64,000 nucleotides of DNA from Hippopus hippopus (lineage: Eukaryota > Mollusca > Bivalvia > Cardiida > Cardiidae): the NCBI GenBank assembly GCA_946811185.2, contig OX328104.1, forward strand, positions 18,235,352-18,299,351, given 5' to 3'. Made by a program: the position numbers and the translations under genes. Each line of letters starts with the position of its first letter. Positions within the stretch are counted from its first letter, which is position 1. This document shows positions 10,866 to 21,597 of the stretch, piece after piece. The notes below the pieces were generated by a model. The model was not told the DNA's origin. It did no database searches and saw only the letters and a program-made list of their open reading frames with translations.

Positions 10866-11945
10866 CCTCTTCACATTTTCTAGGTCAAATCTTATAAAAA
10901 CATTGTGTATGCTCTAAAGGCTGCGTTTTCAGTCCAATACTCATGAAAGTTGGTCAGAATGTTTGTCGCTGAGCCCCGGTAGCTCAGTCGGTAGAGTGCA
11001 GGACTTGAGAACACAGGGTCCAGGGTTCGATCCCTGGCTACAACCCCTGGCTCGGCCAAGTTCTTTCCGAGGATTGATGATAGTCACTGCGACAGGATTC
11101 ATTCCTCTCCCACCACTGACCATTGTCTCGACGATGATTATGTGGGAAAGCAGCCAGTGGCTTGGAAAGAAAAATTATGCGGGGTACTGGTAAAAGAGAC
11201 TCCAGGAAAGCATGGATAGGTGCACTGGCCGCCGCAATATAATTGAAATAATGTTGAAAACGGCGTTAAACACCATACAATCAATCAATCAATCAGAATG
11301 TTTGTCTTGATAATATCTCAGATGACTTTGAAAATGGGTCACATCAGCTTAAAAACTAGGTCACTAGGTCAAATCCTTGGAAAACCTTGTGTACACTCTA
11401 GAGGCCACATTTTCATAAGTTCAAAACTCGAGAATGAAAAAAGGTCAGGGTCGAGTCAAAAACTAGGTCACCAGGTCAAATCTTAGAAAAACCTGGTGTA
11501 CACTCTTTAGGTCACATTTTCTATCCAAAACTCATGGAAGTTGATTTTTTACTTTGTCAGAATGTTTGTCTTAATGATATCTTAGACAAGTTTGAAAATG
11601 GGTCATCTTGGGTTTAAAATCTGGGTCACCAGTTCAAATCTTGGAAAAACATTTTTACACTCTACAGGCCACATTTTCTGTCCAATGCTCATAGGAGTTG
11701 GTGAGAATGGTTGTCTTTATGATATTTACAATGAGTTTGACAATGTGCCATATTAGGCCACAAGAAGGTCCATAAGACAGATTGTAGAAAAGGCCTATGT
11801 ACACTCTAGAGCCACATTTTCAGTCCAATACTCATGAAAGTTTGTTAGAATGTTTGTCATAATATCTTGGAAGAGATTGAAAATAGGTAATTTTTGGTTA
11901 AAAGGCTCAAGTGAGCTCGGACGGACCATCATGGCCCTCTTGTTT
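10866..11945 (+). repeat. Tandem-unit element (~145 bp units), interrupted by a SINE
   Basis: Units repeat the phrases AGAATGTTTGTCTTGATAA, GGTCAAATCTTAGAAAAACC, GTACACTCTAGAGGCCACAT and CCAATACTCATGAAAGTTGG. It ends at GGACCATCATGGCCCTCTTG, the shared terminus of this class. The SINE at 10968-11292 splits one unit. Related arrays lie at 23755-24135 and 25032-26070. Confidence 0.7.
10968..11292 (+). mobile_element. tRNA-headed SINE, family S1, with 14-bp target duplication
   Basis: The RNA polymerase III A box TAGCTCAGTCGG (about 10980) and B box GGTTCGATCCC (about 11024) are intact. The body runs through a Meta-like domain to a (CAAT)n tail. TCAGAATGTTTGTC flanks both sides exactly (10954-10967 and 11293-11306), the hallmark of LINE-driven retrotransposition. 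Looks young. It is not a tRNA gene because the cloverleaf cannot be completed. Confidence 0.92.
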
Positions 11946-12113
11946 ATTTATAGAATTTTGATCTGCAATAGGAAATGAAGCTGTGTGCTTGGCTATTTTC
12001 TTACATAACAAGCTATACTTCAGCTTTCATGAACACTGATAATAGGAAAATAACTCATGTTGAATGCTAGGTATTTGTTTAAATTGTTACTATTTATCAC
12101 CCTTGATAATTCG

Positions 12114-12421
12114 GCCGAGCGTCGTAGCTCAGTCGGTAGTGTACAGGACTTGAGAACAGGGGGTCCTGGTTCGATCCCCAGCTCAGCCAACCTCTTACTG
12201 AGGACTGATGATAGTCATTGCAACAGAATTCATTCCTCTCTCACCACTGACTATTGTTTCAATGATGGTTATGTGGGAAAGCAGCCAGTAGCTTGGAAAG
12301 AATATTGTGCAGAGTACTGGTAAAAGAAACTCCAGGAAAGCGTGGATAGGTGTACTGGCCACCGCGATATAAACTGAAATGTTAAAAATGGAGTTAAACA
12401 CCATTCAATCAATTAATCAAC
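12114..12421 (+). mobile_element. tRNA-headed SINE, family S1
   Basis: A box TAGCTCAGTCGG near 12125, B box GGTTCGATCCC near 12168. Body and tail as at 10968 (GTTAAAAATGGAGTTAAACA, then CAATCAATTAATCAA). Confidence 0.88.
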
Positions 12422-12858
12422 CTTGATTGTCAGAATACATTATTACAGGGTTGTTCAATGCATATTTTAATTTTCTCGGTAGAAACTGTTCAATCTTTAG
12501 TTATCATGAGTTATTTTGGTGTTTAAGGTTATAATCAGATATGTTGAATATAATATTTATATATAAACCAAGGTCAGTGCCAGAGTGTTTTTGTACTCCA
12601 AAACATTACCATTCATTCCAAAGAAAAGCAATTTTCTGCAACAAAATCTTGGGATATCTTTTCTTAAAAAACGTGTGTGTATGTCAGACTTTATTGGTAT
12701 TTGGAATGAATGGACTTTGATAAGACCTTCTTCATATTCTGACCTTCTCTCTCTGTCTCACGCTCTCTCTTAATTTTTACTGCAAAGGAGGCTTGTTACA
12801 GTTTACCGGCTTATTAAAAGATTAATGTTTCTGTCAATTCCGATTATCGCTCATTTTC

Positions 12859-12901
12859 TGCAAGGCAGTGGAGCTATACAGGACCATAATAGCCCTCTTG
12901 A
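12859..12901 (-). repeat. Terminal fragment of gggccatcatggccc family
   Basis: GGCAGTGGAGCTATACAGG then ACCATAATAGCCCTCTTG, the same terminus as at 4750-4788. Confidence 0.55.
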
Positions 12902-12924
12902 AAAAATATGACCTCGATATTCTT

Positions 12925-13128
12925 ACGAAAGATGTCCCTAACAAAGAAACAAATGAACAAATGCATGGCAGAAATAAAGGGACCGGGCAGGATTCAAACC
13001 CTAGAACGCCCAGACGAAAGGCCAATACCATAACCACTGAGCGAAAGAGACATCTCCCTAACGCACTTGTTAGGTATTGTATTTAAATCGGGACGAAGCC
13101 ATGCATGAAGGAGTGGTCTCCCGTAACA
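12925..13128 (-). mobile_element. tRNA-headed SINE, family S4, copy 1
   Basis: On the minus strand a degenerate A box (TCGCTCAGTGGTTATGG) is followed by B box GGTTTGAATCC. The body contains CCTTTATTTCTGCCATGCAT. The copy at 13272-13476 is ~90% identical by eye. Confidence 0.7.
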
Positions 13129-13271
13129 CACCCCCTCTTAAAGTCATCATTTATTGATGACTCAAAGCCTTATTAGGCAGTAAGTCTATTATTTAGACAA
13201 CAAATGTCCGCTTTTGGACGACAAATGGGATTAATGGCTCAATGGCCAATCCCGGACGAGCCCCATCTTAT

Positions 13272-13476
13272 GAACAAAGTCTGTAACAAAAAAACAAATG
13301 AACAAATGCATGGCAGAAATAAAGGGACCAGGCAGGATTCAAACCCTAGAACGCCCGGACGAAAGGCCAATACCATAACCACTGAGCTAAAGAGACATCT
13401 CCTTAACGCAGTTGTTAGGTATTGTATTTAAATTGGGACGAAGCCATGCATGAAGGAGTGGTCTCCCGTAACAATA
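13272..13476 (-). mobile_element. tRNA-headed SINE, family S4, copy 2
   Basis: Same as copy 1 but with the better A box TAGCTCAGTGG. Both copies end at GGAGTGGTCTCCCGTAACA, where copy 1 continues into a different flank, so this may be either a local duplication or two insertions. Confidence 0.72.
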
Positions 13477-13494
13477 TCAAGAATGTGCAAAGTA

Positions 13495-13735
13495 CCGTGT
13501 TTTATTTCATGCTTTCTGGTAGGTTATTGAGAAATATCGGTGAAATATTTTTCGATATTTCATGGTTACGACCAGTAATTTACCTTACATTTCTTGTGCT
13601 TGACATAATACTGTAATGCATTGCTATGCGGAGGGGGCACGCCACAGGGAATAACAGGAAAGAACTGTACTGGATTTTGATTAAGTTCACCCCAGAAAGG
13701 GTTAAAAGCATGAAATAAATAGAATATTTGGTTTT
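13495..13735 (-). repeat. MITE with TATTTATTTCATGC inverted ends (internally deleted copy)
   Basis: TTTTATTTCATGCTTTCTGG at the left and AAAGCATGAAATAAATAGAA at the right. The interior has AAATATCGGTGAAATATTTT and GATATTTCATGG. Longer relatives occur at 46688-47024 and 50712-51056. Confidence 0.7.
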
Positions 13736-13744
13736 TTGGTGGAA

Positions 13745-13850
13745 GATCGAAATTTATTTCATCTCGTGAACATCATTGGTAATATTTTCACTCGTGGCTA
13801 CGCCAGTTGTGAAAATATTACCGATGATGTTCACTCAATGACAAATTTTG
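13745..13850. repeat. Foldback 'tggtaatattttcac' hairpin
   Basis: GAACATCATTGGTAATATTT is mirrored by AATATTACCGATGATGTTC, giving ~25-nt arms. Recurs at 27640, 27880 and 50590. Confidence 0.78.
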
Positions 13851-13898
13851 TATCCGAATGAGACAGTGACCCAAGATGACTTGAACAGGGACATGGTT

Positions 13899-14131
13899 TT
13901 AATTCTTTTCCACACAACAAAGTTTTAGACTTGACTAAGCTGAAAGCATTTGTAGATGCAAAAAAAAAAAAATATGACTAAAAGTTTGAAATTTGTTTTG
14001 GGAACAGTGGAAAACATTGTGGGAAAAGGAGAAAATGCTGGTAACCAGCATTTTCTCCTTTTCCCACAATGTTTTCAAAAGGCTTCTTTCTCCAGGTTGT
14101 TAAAAGTCGGGATTGTGTAGTAAAGGGTTAA
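13899..14131 (+). repeat. TTAA-hairpin MITE, full length (233 bp), perfect hairpin
   Basis: TTAATTCTTTTCCACACAAC to GTGTAGTAAAGGGTTAA. Positions 14010-14076 form a perfect inverted repeat: 33-nt arms around a single A in the core GCTGGTAACCAGC. Confidence 0.94.
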
Positions 14132-15535
14132 GAAGATATACAATGTTTGGGGTAGGGAAACATAGTCTTTTTAGACTTACATGTATACTGATAGTATTAC
14201 TCGAATAAATTGATCTGAAATTGACCTTTATGCAAAGAATAATCAAACAGTGAATATTTATATCATCGGGTATAATCGAACGATACGGAAATTCTGTTAA
14301 CGGTAAATGTGGGGTTTGACCCTTAGTGTACCATAATCGTTTGCGGATGACATAGATCAAGATCAGACTGTACAGAAAGTGCATCTTAGATCTATGTCAC
14401 CCGCCACGTATTACCAATTTGAGCCAACAAGTTCATGTTTATTTCAAGTATTTTAAGTATTCATTAAAGACACAATGAATCCATAAGCCACATAAGGAGC
14501 TGAATAAGGTTTACATAGTTCCGCATGCAGTCGACTCTAGCCGAAGCCAGGTTTGGACAATAATTCAAGCGAGTAATATGTGGTAATAGAGGTCATTCAT
14601 TTCATATCAATTTGTTTGTGTAATGACAGATGTGTCTTGTGTTCACTACATCATGCAAATGTTGGGCACAGAGCATGTTTTTTGCATTTACTCCATTGAC
14701 AGTCCACATACACAATGTAAAACAACAGATATTGATATAACGTCTAAGTATGGAATTGTCTTATGCTATGAGTCTTGTGTGACTGCTTATAAACATGCAA
14801 ACTGTGTAGCATTTTAAATAAGACACATGGTTGTTGCTTAATTTAGAAAGTAGTCGAGTTACATGTGCATGTGCTTATTCCACTTTAAGTATAATGGTCA
14901 TCCATCTGCTACAATGTTTGTTCAACTCATCTACCTGCTCAGGTACAATGAAGAGTATCTTACGGCTACATGATGGGCCAGAGTCATGGGTGTTTGGGTA
15001 TTTAGTACTTGAAACTCCATGAGTATGTCTGGCCAAATTGGACACACATGTATTTGTAACTGTTTCGACACGTTCTTTGCCTTATAGCTTATTTCTAACA
15101 AGATATTACTTCTTAATTCATCATGCTGTCTTCCCGAACATTTTCATTGTAAAATTGGAAGTTCCAATTTTGTTTTTTGGGGATAGGGGGATGTTGGATA
15201 CAGGATTTAGAATGATTGAATGGTTGAAGGGAGAATACTCGTGCCAAAGTTTGGATTATTTTGTGTTGGTGGTCTCCCTTCAATCATTCAGGGTGAGTCG
15301 TTTTTGTTTTGGAACAAAATGCATGATGGAAAAAGTGGGAAGACATGTGAAGATAGTTAATAAAATCAGTTTTGTATCAGAAAATTATTAATTTGTGTCA
15401 TGATCGGCTTTTCAGTTCGAATCCCCTTAATAAGTGTAATAAGCTTGATAAGTGTCGTCTGTGTCCAACCGTTCTTTGACTCATTCATGGTAAGTCGACT
15501 TCAAGGACACTCATACACTTTCAAATCATAAAAAA
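14132..15535. other. Interval without recognised gene
   Basis: It holds a degenerate AGATCAGACTG palindrome with a flanking CATAGATC/GATCTATG pair (14349-14397) and an inverted pair GAATGATTGAA...TTCAATCATTC at 15211-15234/15271-15290. The translated open stretch at 15038-15391 has no recognisable domain. Confidence 0.4.
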
Positions 15536-15780
15536 AAAAATGTTTTCCGTGGTTATGAGGTAGAGTGTCGGCCGCGTAACCGTCAGGTCCTGAGATCGAT
15601 AAACGGGTGGCTGTCAACTTTGGGATCGTTTATTGGCTCACACCAGGGATATACGATCCCTGCTCACACATTCGGTGCGAGTACTGGTGTATAGTTCCCA
15701 GGAAGCCGAATCGAGAGAGGCAAGTATAAGTTGCAAGAACTTGTTTCTCAGTTGATGTAAAATGAATAAATTTAAACTAA
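15536..15780 (+). mobile_element. tRNA-headed SINE, family S2
   Basis: The head has GTGGTTATGAGGTAGAGTGT (degenerate A box) and TCCTGAGATCGATAA (degenerate B box). The body has GGTGCGAGTACTGGTGTAT and ATAAGTTGCAAGAACTTGTT. It shares the body with 49122 and 59222. Confidence 0.68.
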
Positions 15781-15889
15781 ATCACAGAAAAAATTGTTCT
15801 GCAACTTATTACATGCCTCACTGAGCACTAGATAAACCATTTCCTTGCGACTGTAAAAGAAAGTTTGGGTCAATGATCTAGGATTACGA

Positions 15890-16070
15890 CCCCTGTTTTC
15901 GTAAAGACTATTCGGCCAATCTCGGCAGCTTACGTCTTTTATTATGAGTTAGGGGCCGTGGACTCACTAACTCATCGGTAAATATCGTGTAACATCGACG
16001 TTTTCGTAAAGGCTATTCGGCCAATCTCGGGAGCTTCCGTCTTTTAATATGAGAGTTAGGGGCCGTAGAC
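15890..16070. repeat. ~108-bp direct duplication
   Basis: TTTTCGTAAAGACTATTCGG at about 15896 recurs as TTTTCGTAAAGGCTATTCGG at about 16003, each running to GTTAGGGGCCGT. A single unit recurs at 36120-36215. Confidence 0.75.
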
Positions 16071-16071
16071 C

Positions 16072-16235
16072 TTAAGCCTTGCTCTGGCAAAGGGGGAGGG
16101 GGGCTTAATGCATTTGGGGAAAAGTATCTCCCCAGGTTTGTCAGCCTGCGCGGACTGGCCGAAACTTTTCGCTATTGGTCAATTTTCCGTATGTCCTAGG
16201 ACCAGTCTACCTCAAGATTAAGATGGTTGTTAACA
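16072..16235 (+). repeat. GAGCCATGCTCTG-type MITE, truncated
   Basis: CCTTGCTCTGGCAAAGGGGG, then the shortened CAGCCTGCGCGG hairpin and CCAGTCTACCTCAAGATTAA. The right third is missing. Confidence 0.65.
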
Positions 16236-16675
16236 AAAAGAGTTATGTGATGGCTTAAAACGTCACCAGAAAGGAATAGTGTCAGACCAGCCTGCTCAGG
16301 CCTACATTGGTAAACATTTATATATCCCCAGTCAACCACCAAACCTCCCCCCCCCCCCCCATCCCGTTTCAACCGCCATATTTGCAGACTTTCCACGTGC
16401 GTAATCTGGACATGTTTTTGATTTCACAGTTCAGTGTGTTAGTCTCTTGTGTAAAATTTTTATTAAAGTTTAGACAGTGTTTGATTTTTTATGACGGATT
16501 ACAGGTATTTAATCAATAGATAAAGTCTGGAAATAAAAAAACATCGAGGTGGGTGAATTTATTGCTCTGGTCTTCCTTTTTTCTCCTTTTTCATCGTCAC
16601 TTTTTGGCCAAATCATCACACTCTCTGTCGTTGTCTATGTCACTGATTTTACCCCACCCCATCCTTAACAAGGTT

Positions 16676-17330
16676 AAATGATGGTCGTCTTGATGAACTC
16701 AGTCGGTAATGTGCGGGGCTAGAAAATCTAGGGGTTGTGGGTTTGATACCGAGCCTGGTAGCTCAGGGACAACAGGGATTGAAAATTTAGGAGTTGCGGG
16801 TTTGATGTCGAGCCCTGTGGTTCAGTCGGTGTGAAAAGCCCAACAGAGCCTGTGTTTCTTGTTATATGTTCCCGACTTTGTAAATGAAATTTACATGACT
16901 TGACTTTAAAACATGTGAGTTACATATCTGGCTTGGCCAAAGGGTGTCAGCTCGGCCAATTAGTTTAGGCGTAGGTTTCATAGTCCACCAGTCATCGGTT
17001 CGATCTCTTAAGAGAAATTTGGATTTTGTGGGAGTTCCCTAGGGCAAAAAACTTCAAAAATCTGTCCAAGTAGGGCATACTTGGGGGACGAAGGAATTTT
17101 TGAAACACAGGAATAACTGATCAGCAGTCGCCGTGATATGAATAAAATGTAACCCCAAGTTCGAGCCTCACTGGAAATACTATCGTCGTGAGAGCGTCCC
17201 AGAGCAAGACAATTTAGAGCTCTAGCCTAGTACTGGTAAAACCCGGGAAATACATGAATATGTTGGATGTCGCTGTGATATGACTGAAATAATATAGAAA
17301 GTGGTATAAAAACACGATCAATCGCTCTCA
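16676..17330 (+). repeat. Degenerate tRNA-like SINE cluster
   Basis: Several A-box-like (ACTCAGTCGGTAATGTG, GTTCAGTCGGTG) and B-box-like (GGGTTTGATACCGAG) strings occur in tandem, followed by 'CGCTGTGATATGACTGAAAT' near 17270, like the S1 tail. Boundaries are not resolved. Confidence 0.5.
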
Positions 17331-17405
17331 AAGTTAAATAATTGCCATTGTGACAGAAATCGTTTCTCGGACAGCAGCCGATAACTTCATCACCATAGAC
17401 ATCAT

Positions 17406-17525
17406 TTCAGACGGCAAAATTTTAGACTTGTCCAAATTAAAAGCTTTTGCAGACGATTAAATTTTTGAGATTTGTCTAAGAAAGAACGGTAAATTTTTTT
17501 GACAAAGTTGAAAATGCTTTTCACC
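17406..17525 (+). repeat. TTAA-hairpin MITE, 5' half relic
   Basis: GGCAAAATTTTAGACTTGTC and AAAAGCTTTTGCAGACGA are clear; the hairpin is lost. Confidence 0.65.
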
Positions 17526-17629
17526 AGTACTAGACTGGGGCTTTGTAGTGCCTTGTCCAGGGACACTTCAACAAGAAAAACCTTGTTAGCAGCGATCGTT
17601 CAAGAATTTGATTGTTACAAATCCAGCAC

Positions 17630-17837
17630 CGTAACCTTTTACCAAACAATTTAGTGTTTGAACGACCTCGAGAAAGAAAGCTTTGGAAAATATTGTGTTG
17701 AAAGCAGAAAATGATTTTCCCACAATATTTTTAAGTCTACCATGGACAAATAGTATAATGTTAGCCATATCTGAATTGTCGTCTGCATATACGTCCAATT
17801 TGGACTAGTCTATAGTTTTGTCATCCAGTAAAGAGTT
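17630..17837 (-). repeat. TTAA-hairpin MITE, degenerate
   Basis: CCTTTTACCAAACAATTTAG at the left and TTGTCATCCAGTAAAGAGTTA at the right. The hairpin is shortened to AGAAAATGATTTTC. Confidence 0.75.
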
Positions 17838-17839
17838 AC

Positions 17840-18640
17840 GGGGACCGATATATAAATCAGAGATTCTGGGGTCGATCGTCACCGGCCGCACTGGTATTTG
17901 TGGGAGTGTCCTTTCGCAAGGCGGAGTACTGGTCAGCCTATTAGTGATGATGTTCAGGAAACACGTAGCATATAGTATGGATATAGATCGGACTGCACAT
18001 AACAGCTCGTCTAATTATAGTCTTGAAAAATCTCATTCTAGTTTTTTGGTTTTAGTTGGCGCTCTAAGTTTTGATACTCTATATTGCTACATGTAATTTC
18101 TTTAATCGTATAGCTTTTTTTAAAAACATTTTTCATACTTCTCAGATAATGAAAATCCATGCAAGTCTTTAAATTCCACGCATATGAACTCGCAATTGTC
18201 GTTTACATTGTAAGCTATAAACATGCAAGTGCGGTTTTATGCTGAATAAAAAAAAGTTATGATTAAGTACATGTACTTTTTGAAAACGGCATAACGACAG
18301 CCTGGGTTCCAGTCTGATCATTTTTCTCCTTCTACATATTTGACGTTACTTCGTCAGAAATGTAAAAAAAAAAGCTCGGTATAGATTTGCAGATTATATA
18401 AAGATCTATGTAGACCGTGATAAGGACTCGGAAATTATTAATGCCCGGACCCGAACTGAACAGCACTTTTTGTCACAATCTTTTCACGTGCGTTCATATT
18501 TTTGTATCATCACCATCAGTATTTTACAGGGATATTTTCAGTTATCTGCTGCGTACGTGTTTGATTGTAGCAGATGACAAAAATTAAGAATCGTCCATTA
18601 TAACCGCCATACGAAAGATCAAATGTGGCCTAAAAGTGGG
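17840..18640. other. Interval without recognised gene
   Basis: No host exon or complete repeat recognised. A half palindrome ATAGATCGGACTGCACAT lies near 17980. Confidence 0.35.
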
Positions 18641-18775
18641 ATTTCTTTGAAAGTGAAGAAAACATTGTGGGGACAGTGAAAATGTTGATTATCATGATTT
18701 TCTCCTTTTTCCACAACTTTTCAGTAGCCTTCTGTCAGTGGTTGTTTAAACACGCTCTAGTTTGATAGAAAGTTT
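18640..18775 (+). repeat. TTAA-hairpin MITE, 3' half relic
   Basis: GAAAACATTGTGGGGACAGT, then GATTTTCTCCTTTTTCCAC and CTGTCAGTGGTTGTTTAAAC. Poorly preserved. Confidence 0.6.
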
Positions 18776-18888
18776 TGCTTGAAGAACTGAACTCACCTGG
18801 CGATGAAATCGAGACTTCCGGTTGATTTTTTTTTCAATGTTTTTACAAGACGTTGTATTCAAATATAAACTACAACCTTAATCCTATA

Positions 18889-18965
18889 GGCTCCAAATTG
18901 GTCTAATGGTCAGGGGAGTCGACTTGGAACCCTGCGACCCGAGATCGAGCCGCAACGCAAACCAG
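18889..18965 (+). repeat. tRNA-like head (isolated)
   Basis: CCAAATTGGTCTAATGGTCA (A-box-like) and ACCCGAGATCGAGCC (weak B-box-like) resemble a tRNA-Glu-derived SINE head. It does not form a good cloverleaf, so I do not call a tRNA gene. Confidence 0.4.
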
Positions 18966-19324
18966 AAAAAAAACGCACAGAGAGAGGGGGAAAATGAGAA
19001 AGACACTTGGATAGAGAAACAACAGCCGGACAGAGAACGGGCAAGAAAGACACTTGAGTAGGCGATGGTGGGACACAGGAAAATTACCTTTTACTACTCT
19101 GTGTATTTGAAATTAACTTTTTTTTATTAGCGGTGTTTAATAAAACAAGAATATTATTTGAGTTATTGTAATAAATTTATAGAACTAATTTTCTCTGTAC
19201 AGAGATAAGTTTAAGCAAGAAGAACAACGAAATAGAAAAAGAAAATATTTTAATACTCAAAATGAAAAGTTCACGACTGTATACAACATATTGCCCAAAG
19301 ATCAAATTCACCAATCTTAAATTA

Positions 19325-19510
19325 AAATGGCTATAGAAAGCATTGTGGAAAAAGGAGAAAATGCTGGATACCAACATTTTCCCCCCTTTCCCAAATTGCT
19401 TTGCACCCTTTCCCTCACATTTACCATTATTTGAACCTTACATGTATTTGTTGACAGGAAATGCCTTCAATACAGATTAATCTAAAATTTTGTCATCTTG
19501 AAAAGGGTCA
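19325..19510 (-). repeat. TTAA-hairpin MITE, left-truncated
   Basis: Hairpin AGCATTGTGGAAAAAGGAG / GCTGGATACCAAC, then GAAATGCCTTCAATAC and TTTGTCATCTTGAAAAGGG. Confidence 0.75.
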
Positions 19511-19577
19511 ATATTTACACAAATGCAAAACTCTTAATTAATTAAAAAGATTGAAACAAAGTTTATTATCTCTCCAC

Positions 19578-19753
19578 TTTACAACAAAATCTTAGACTGG
19601 CCCAAAGTCAAAGAAGACGAATATAGCTATGACGATGGAATTCGTCTTTTATGGGGTAGAAAACATTGTAGAAAAGAGAAAATGCAGGTTACAAGCACAA
19701 TCACCATTTTCCCTAATGTTTTAAAAAACCTTTTACGTAACATCTCTTTGTTC
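19578..19753 (+). repeat. TTAA-hairpin MITE, degenerate
   Basis: CCACTTTACAACAAAATCTT then GGGTAGAAAACATTGTAG and the eroded centre GCAGGTTACAAGC. Confidence 0.65.
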
Positions 19754-19979
19754 AACTCTTTAACAAACGACAAACTTTTAGAGAGGTCCAAATTGAAAGC
19801 AATTGCAGATGACATTTAACTTAGCTGAAATGATGGTAATTGTCCGTGAAAGTGTAGAAAACATGCGGGAAAAGGAGAAAAATGCTTCCCAGCATTTTCT
19901 CCTTTTCTCACCATGTTTTCAAAAGCTGCCTTCTGCGACAGGGTTGTTAAAGCTCAGGATTGTGTGGTAAAGGGTTAAC
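19754..19979 (+). repeat. TTAA-hairpin MITE, near full length
   Basis: CAACTCTTTAACAAACGAC to GATTGTGTGGTAAAGGGTTAA. The hairpin centre is shortened (AATGCTTCCCAGCATT). Confidence 0.85.
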
Positions 19980-20037
19980 AACAATGGCTGGTATGACAAA
20001 ATGTTAAAGACAATAAACCTCATTACAATACAGAATA

Positions 20038-20262
20038 TGTCAACTCTTTACCAAACAACAAAATTTTAGACTTGCACATGTTGCAAATAGTGGTACAGAT
20101 ATGTGGCATAAATGCTGTGATTTGTCTATGATTGGGTAGAAAACATGGAGAAAAAGGAGTAAATACTACTTACTAGCAGTTTCACCATTTTCCACAATGT
20201 TTTGAAGAACCTATTCAATCATAGTTTTTAAAACAATGGCTGGTTTGATACAGGATTAACTG
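20038..20262 (+). repeat. TTAA-hairpin MITE, degenerate full length
   Basis: CAACTCTTTACCAAACAACA to GGTTTGATACAGGATTAA. Centre ACTACTTACTAGCAGT. Confidence 0.75.
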
Positions 20263-20269
20263 TTAGCTA

Positions 20270-20486
20270 CATAGTTCCGACTTTTAACTAACAAGCCTGA
20301 GAAAGAAAGCATTTGAAAACATTGTGGAAAAAGGAGAAAATGCTGGTAACCAGCATTTTCTCCTTTTTCCACAATGTTTTCTAACCTTTCATAGACAAAT
20401 CCAACCTTTGATCCACTTGTAATTGTTGATTAAAAACACTTTCAATTTGGGCAAGTCTAAAATGTTGCCAATGTGATACAGGGTGA
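20270..20486 (-). repeat. TTAA-hairpin MITE
   Basis: Clear hairpin with GCTGGTAACCAGC and arms GAAAACATTGTGGAAAAAGG / CCTTTTTCCACAATGTTTTC. The outer ends are eroded. Confidence 0.85.
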
Positions 20487-20517
20487 AGATGAACAAATTT
20501 ATCAAAATAGACACTAT

Positions 20518-20754
20518 TTTAACTTTTTACAAAAAAAAAAAAGTGACAAAATTTTAGTAATGTCCAATTTGAAAGCATCTGCAGACAACAATTTCAATGT
20601 GCAACAATGGTGCAATTTTACTTTGATAAGGTAGAAAACATTTGTCAGAAAAGGAGAAAATACTGGTTACCAGCGTTTTCTCCTTTTGCCACAATGTTTT
20701 CAAAGACTTCTTCCCCAGGTTGCTAAAAGTCGGTTTTGTTTGGTATAAGGTTAA
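20518..20754 (+). repeat. TTAA-hairpin MITE
   Basis: TTAACTTTTTAC at the left and TTGTTTGGTATAAGGTTAA at the right. Centre ACTGGTTACCAGCG. Confidence 0.85.
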
Positions 20755-20889
20755 AGCGCCTGAACAAACACAGCTGAGTGTTTCAGTCTAGAAATAAGAC
20801 TGACTAGATCAAAGATCAGACGTAATGTGTCTAATCTTGATCTAAACTGGCCGCAAAGGCAACTATGGTAGCGAAAGGCTATTTAAAGA

Positions 20890-21123
20890 TTAACTTTTCA
20901 CAGAACATCAGAATTTTAGTATTGTCCAATTTGAAAGCATCTGCAAAGGAAGTAATTATGAAGTGTTTCTCAAGTGATAGAATCTGTCTTCCAAGAGATA
21001 CAAAACACAGTATAAAAGGAGGAAATTAATGCTCGTTATAAGCACTTCCACCATTTTCCACAATATTCTCCAACACCTACTACATATTGTTTTAAAAACA
21101 AATTGGTTTGATAGAGGGTTAAA
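20890..21123 (+). repeat. TTAA-hairpin MITE, degenerate
   Basis: TTAACTTTTCACAGAACATC to GGTTTGATAGAGGGTTAA. The hairpin survives only as AATGCTCGTTATAAGCACTT. Confidence 0.72.
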
Positions 21124-21234
21124 ATCAATACAATAAACTCGTCACAATACAGACTGCTTTAACTTGCTACCAAATGACAAAATTTTTGTCTATGCCAAAT
21201 TAAAAGTCTGTGTAGCTGACAGTTTAGCTGTTGC

Positions 21235-21463
21235 TTAACTCCTTACCAAACAACAAATTTATTGACTCAACCAAATTGAAAGCATTTGGAGACGACAAAT
21301 TGAATTTTACTCAAATGTCTGGACTTGTTTTTGATAGGGTAGAAAACATTGTGGAAAAAGGAGAAAATGCTAGTTATCAGCATTTTCTCTTTTTCCCACA
21401 ATGTTTTCAAACAGCTACTTCCCCAGGGTCGTTAAAACAAGGGATTGTTTGGTAAAGGGTTAA
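21235..21463 (+). repeat. TTAA-hairpin MITE, full length (229 bp)
   Basis: TTAACTCCTTACCAAACAAC to TTGTTTGGTAAAGGGTTAA. Centre GCTAGTTATCAGC, with the arms otherwise well matched. Confidence 0.92.
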
Positions 21464-21597
21464 ACAAATGGATTGGTCTTTGGCACACTAAAAAAAGTAT
21501 TATAGGACTAACAGAAAATGTTGGTTACTAGTAACTACCATATTCTCCTTTCACCCACAAATAAATGTGGCTCAAATGTGACTGAAAATCTAGAATA

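Noticed and set aside
10978..11040. tRNA gene
   Set aside because: The A and B boxes are good but no complete cloverleaf with a paired acceptor stem is possible, and the sequence continues into a SINE body with a 14-bp target duplication.
14010..14076. Rho-independent-type terminator or microRNA gene
   Set aside because: The perfect hairpin is one of about 45 copies of a mobile element. Without small-RNA data there is no ground for calling an individual microRNA, and bacterial terminators do not apply.
15038..15391. A 117-codon open frame as a possible gene
   Set aside because: No recognisable domain, no supporting splice structure, and it spans an inverted repeat. AT-rich sequence gives frames of this length by chance.
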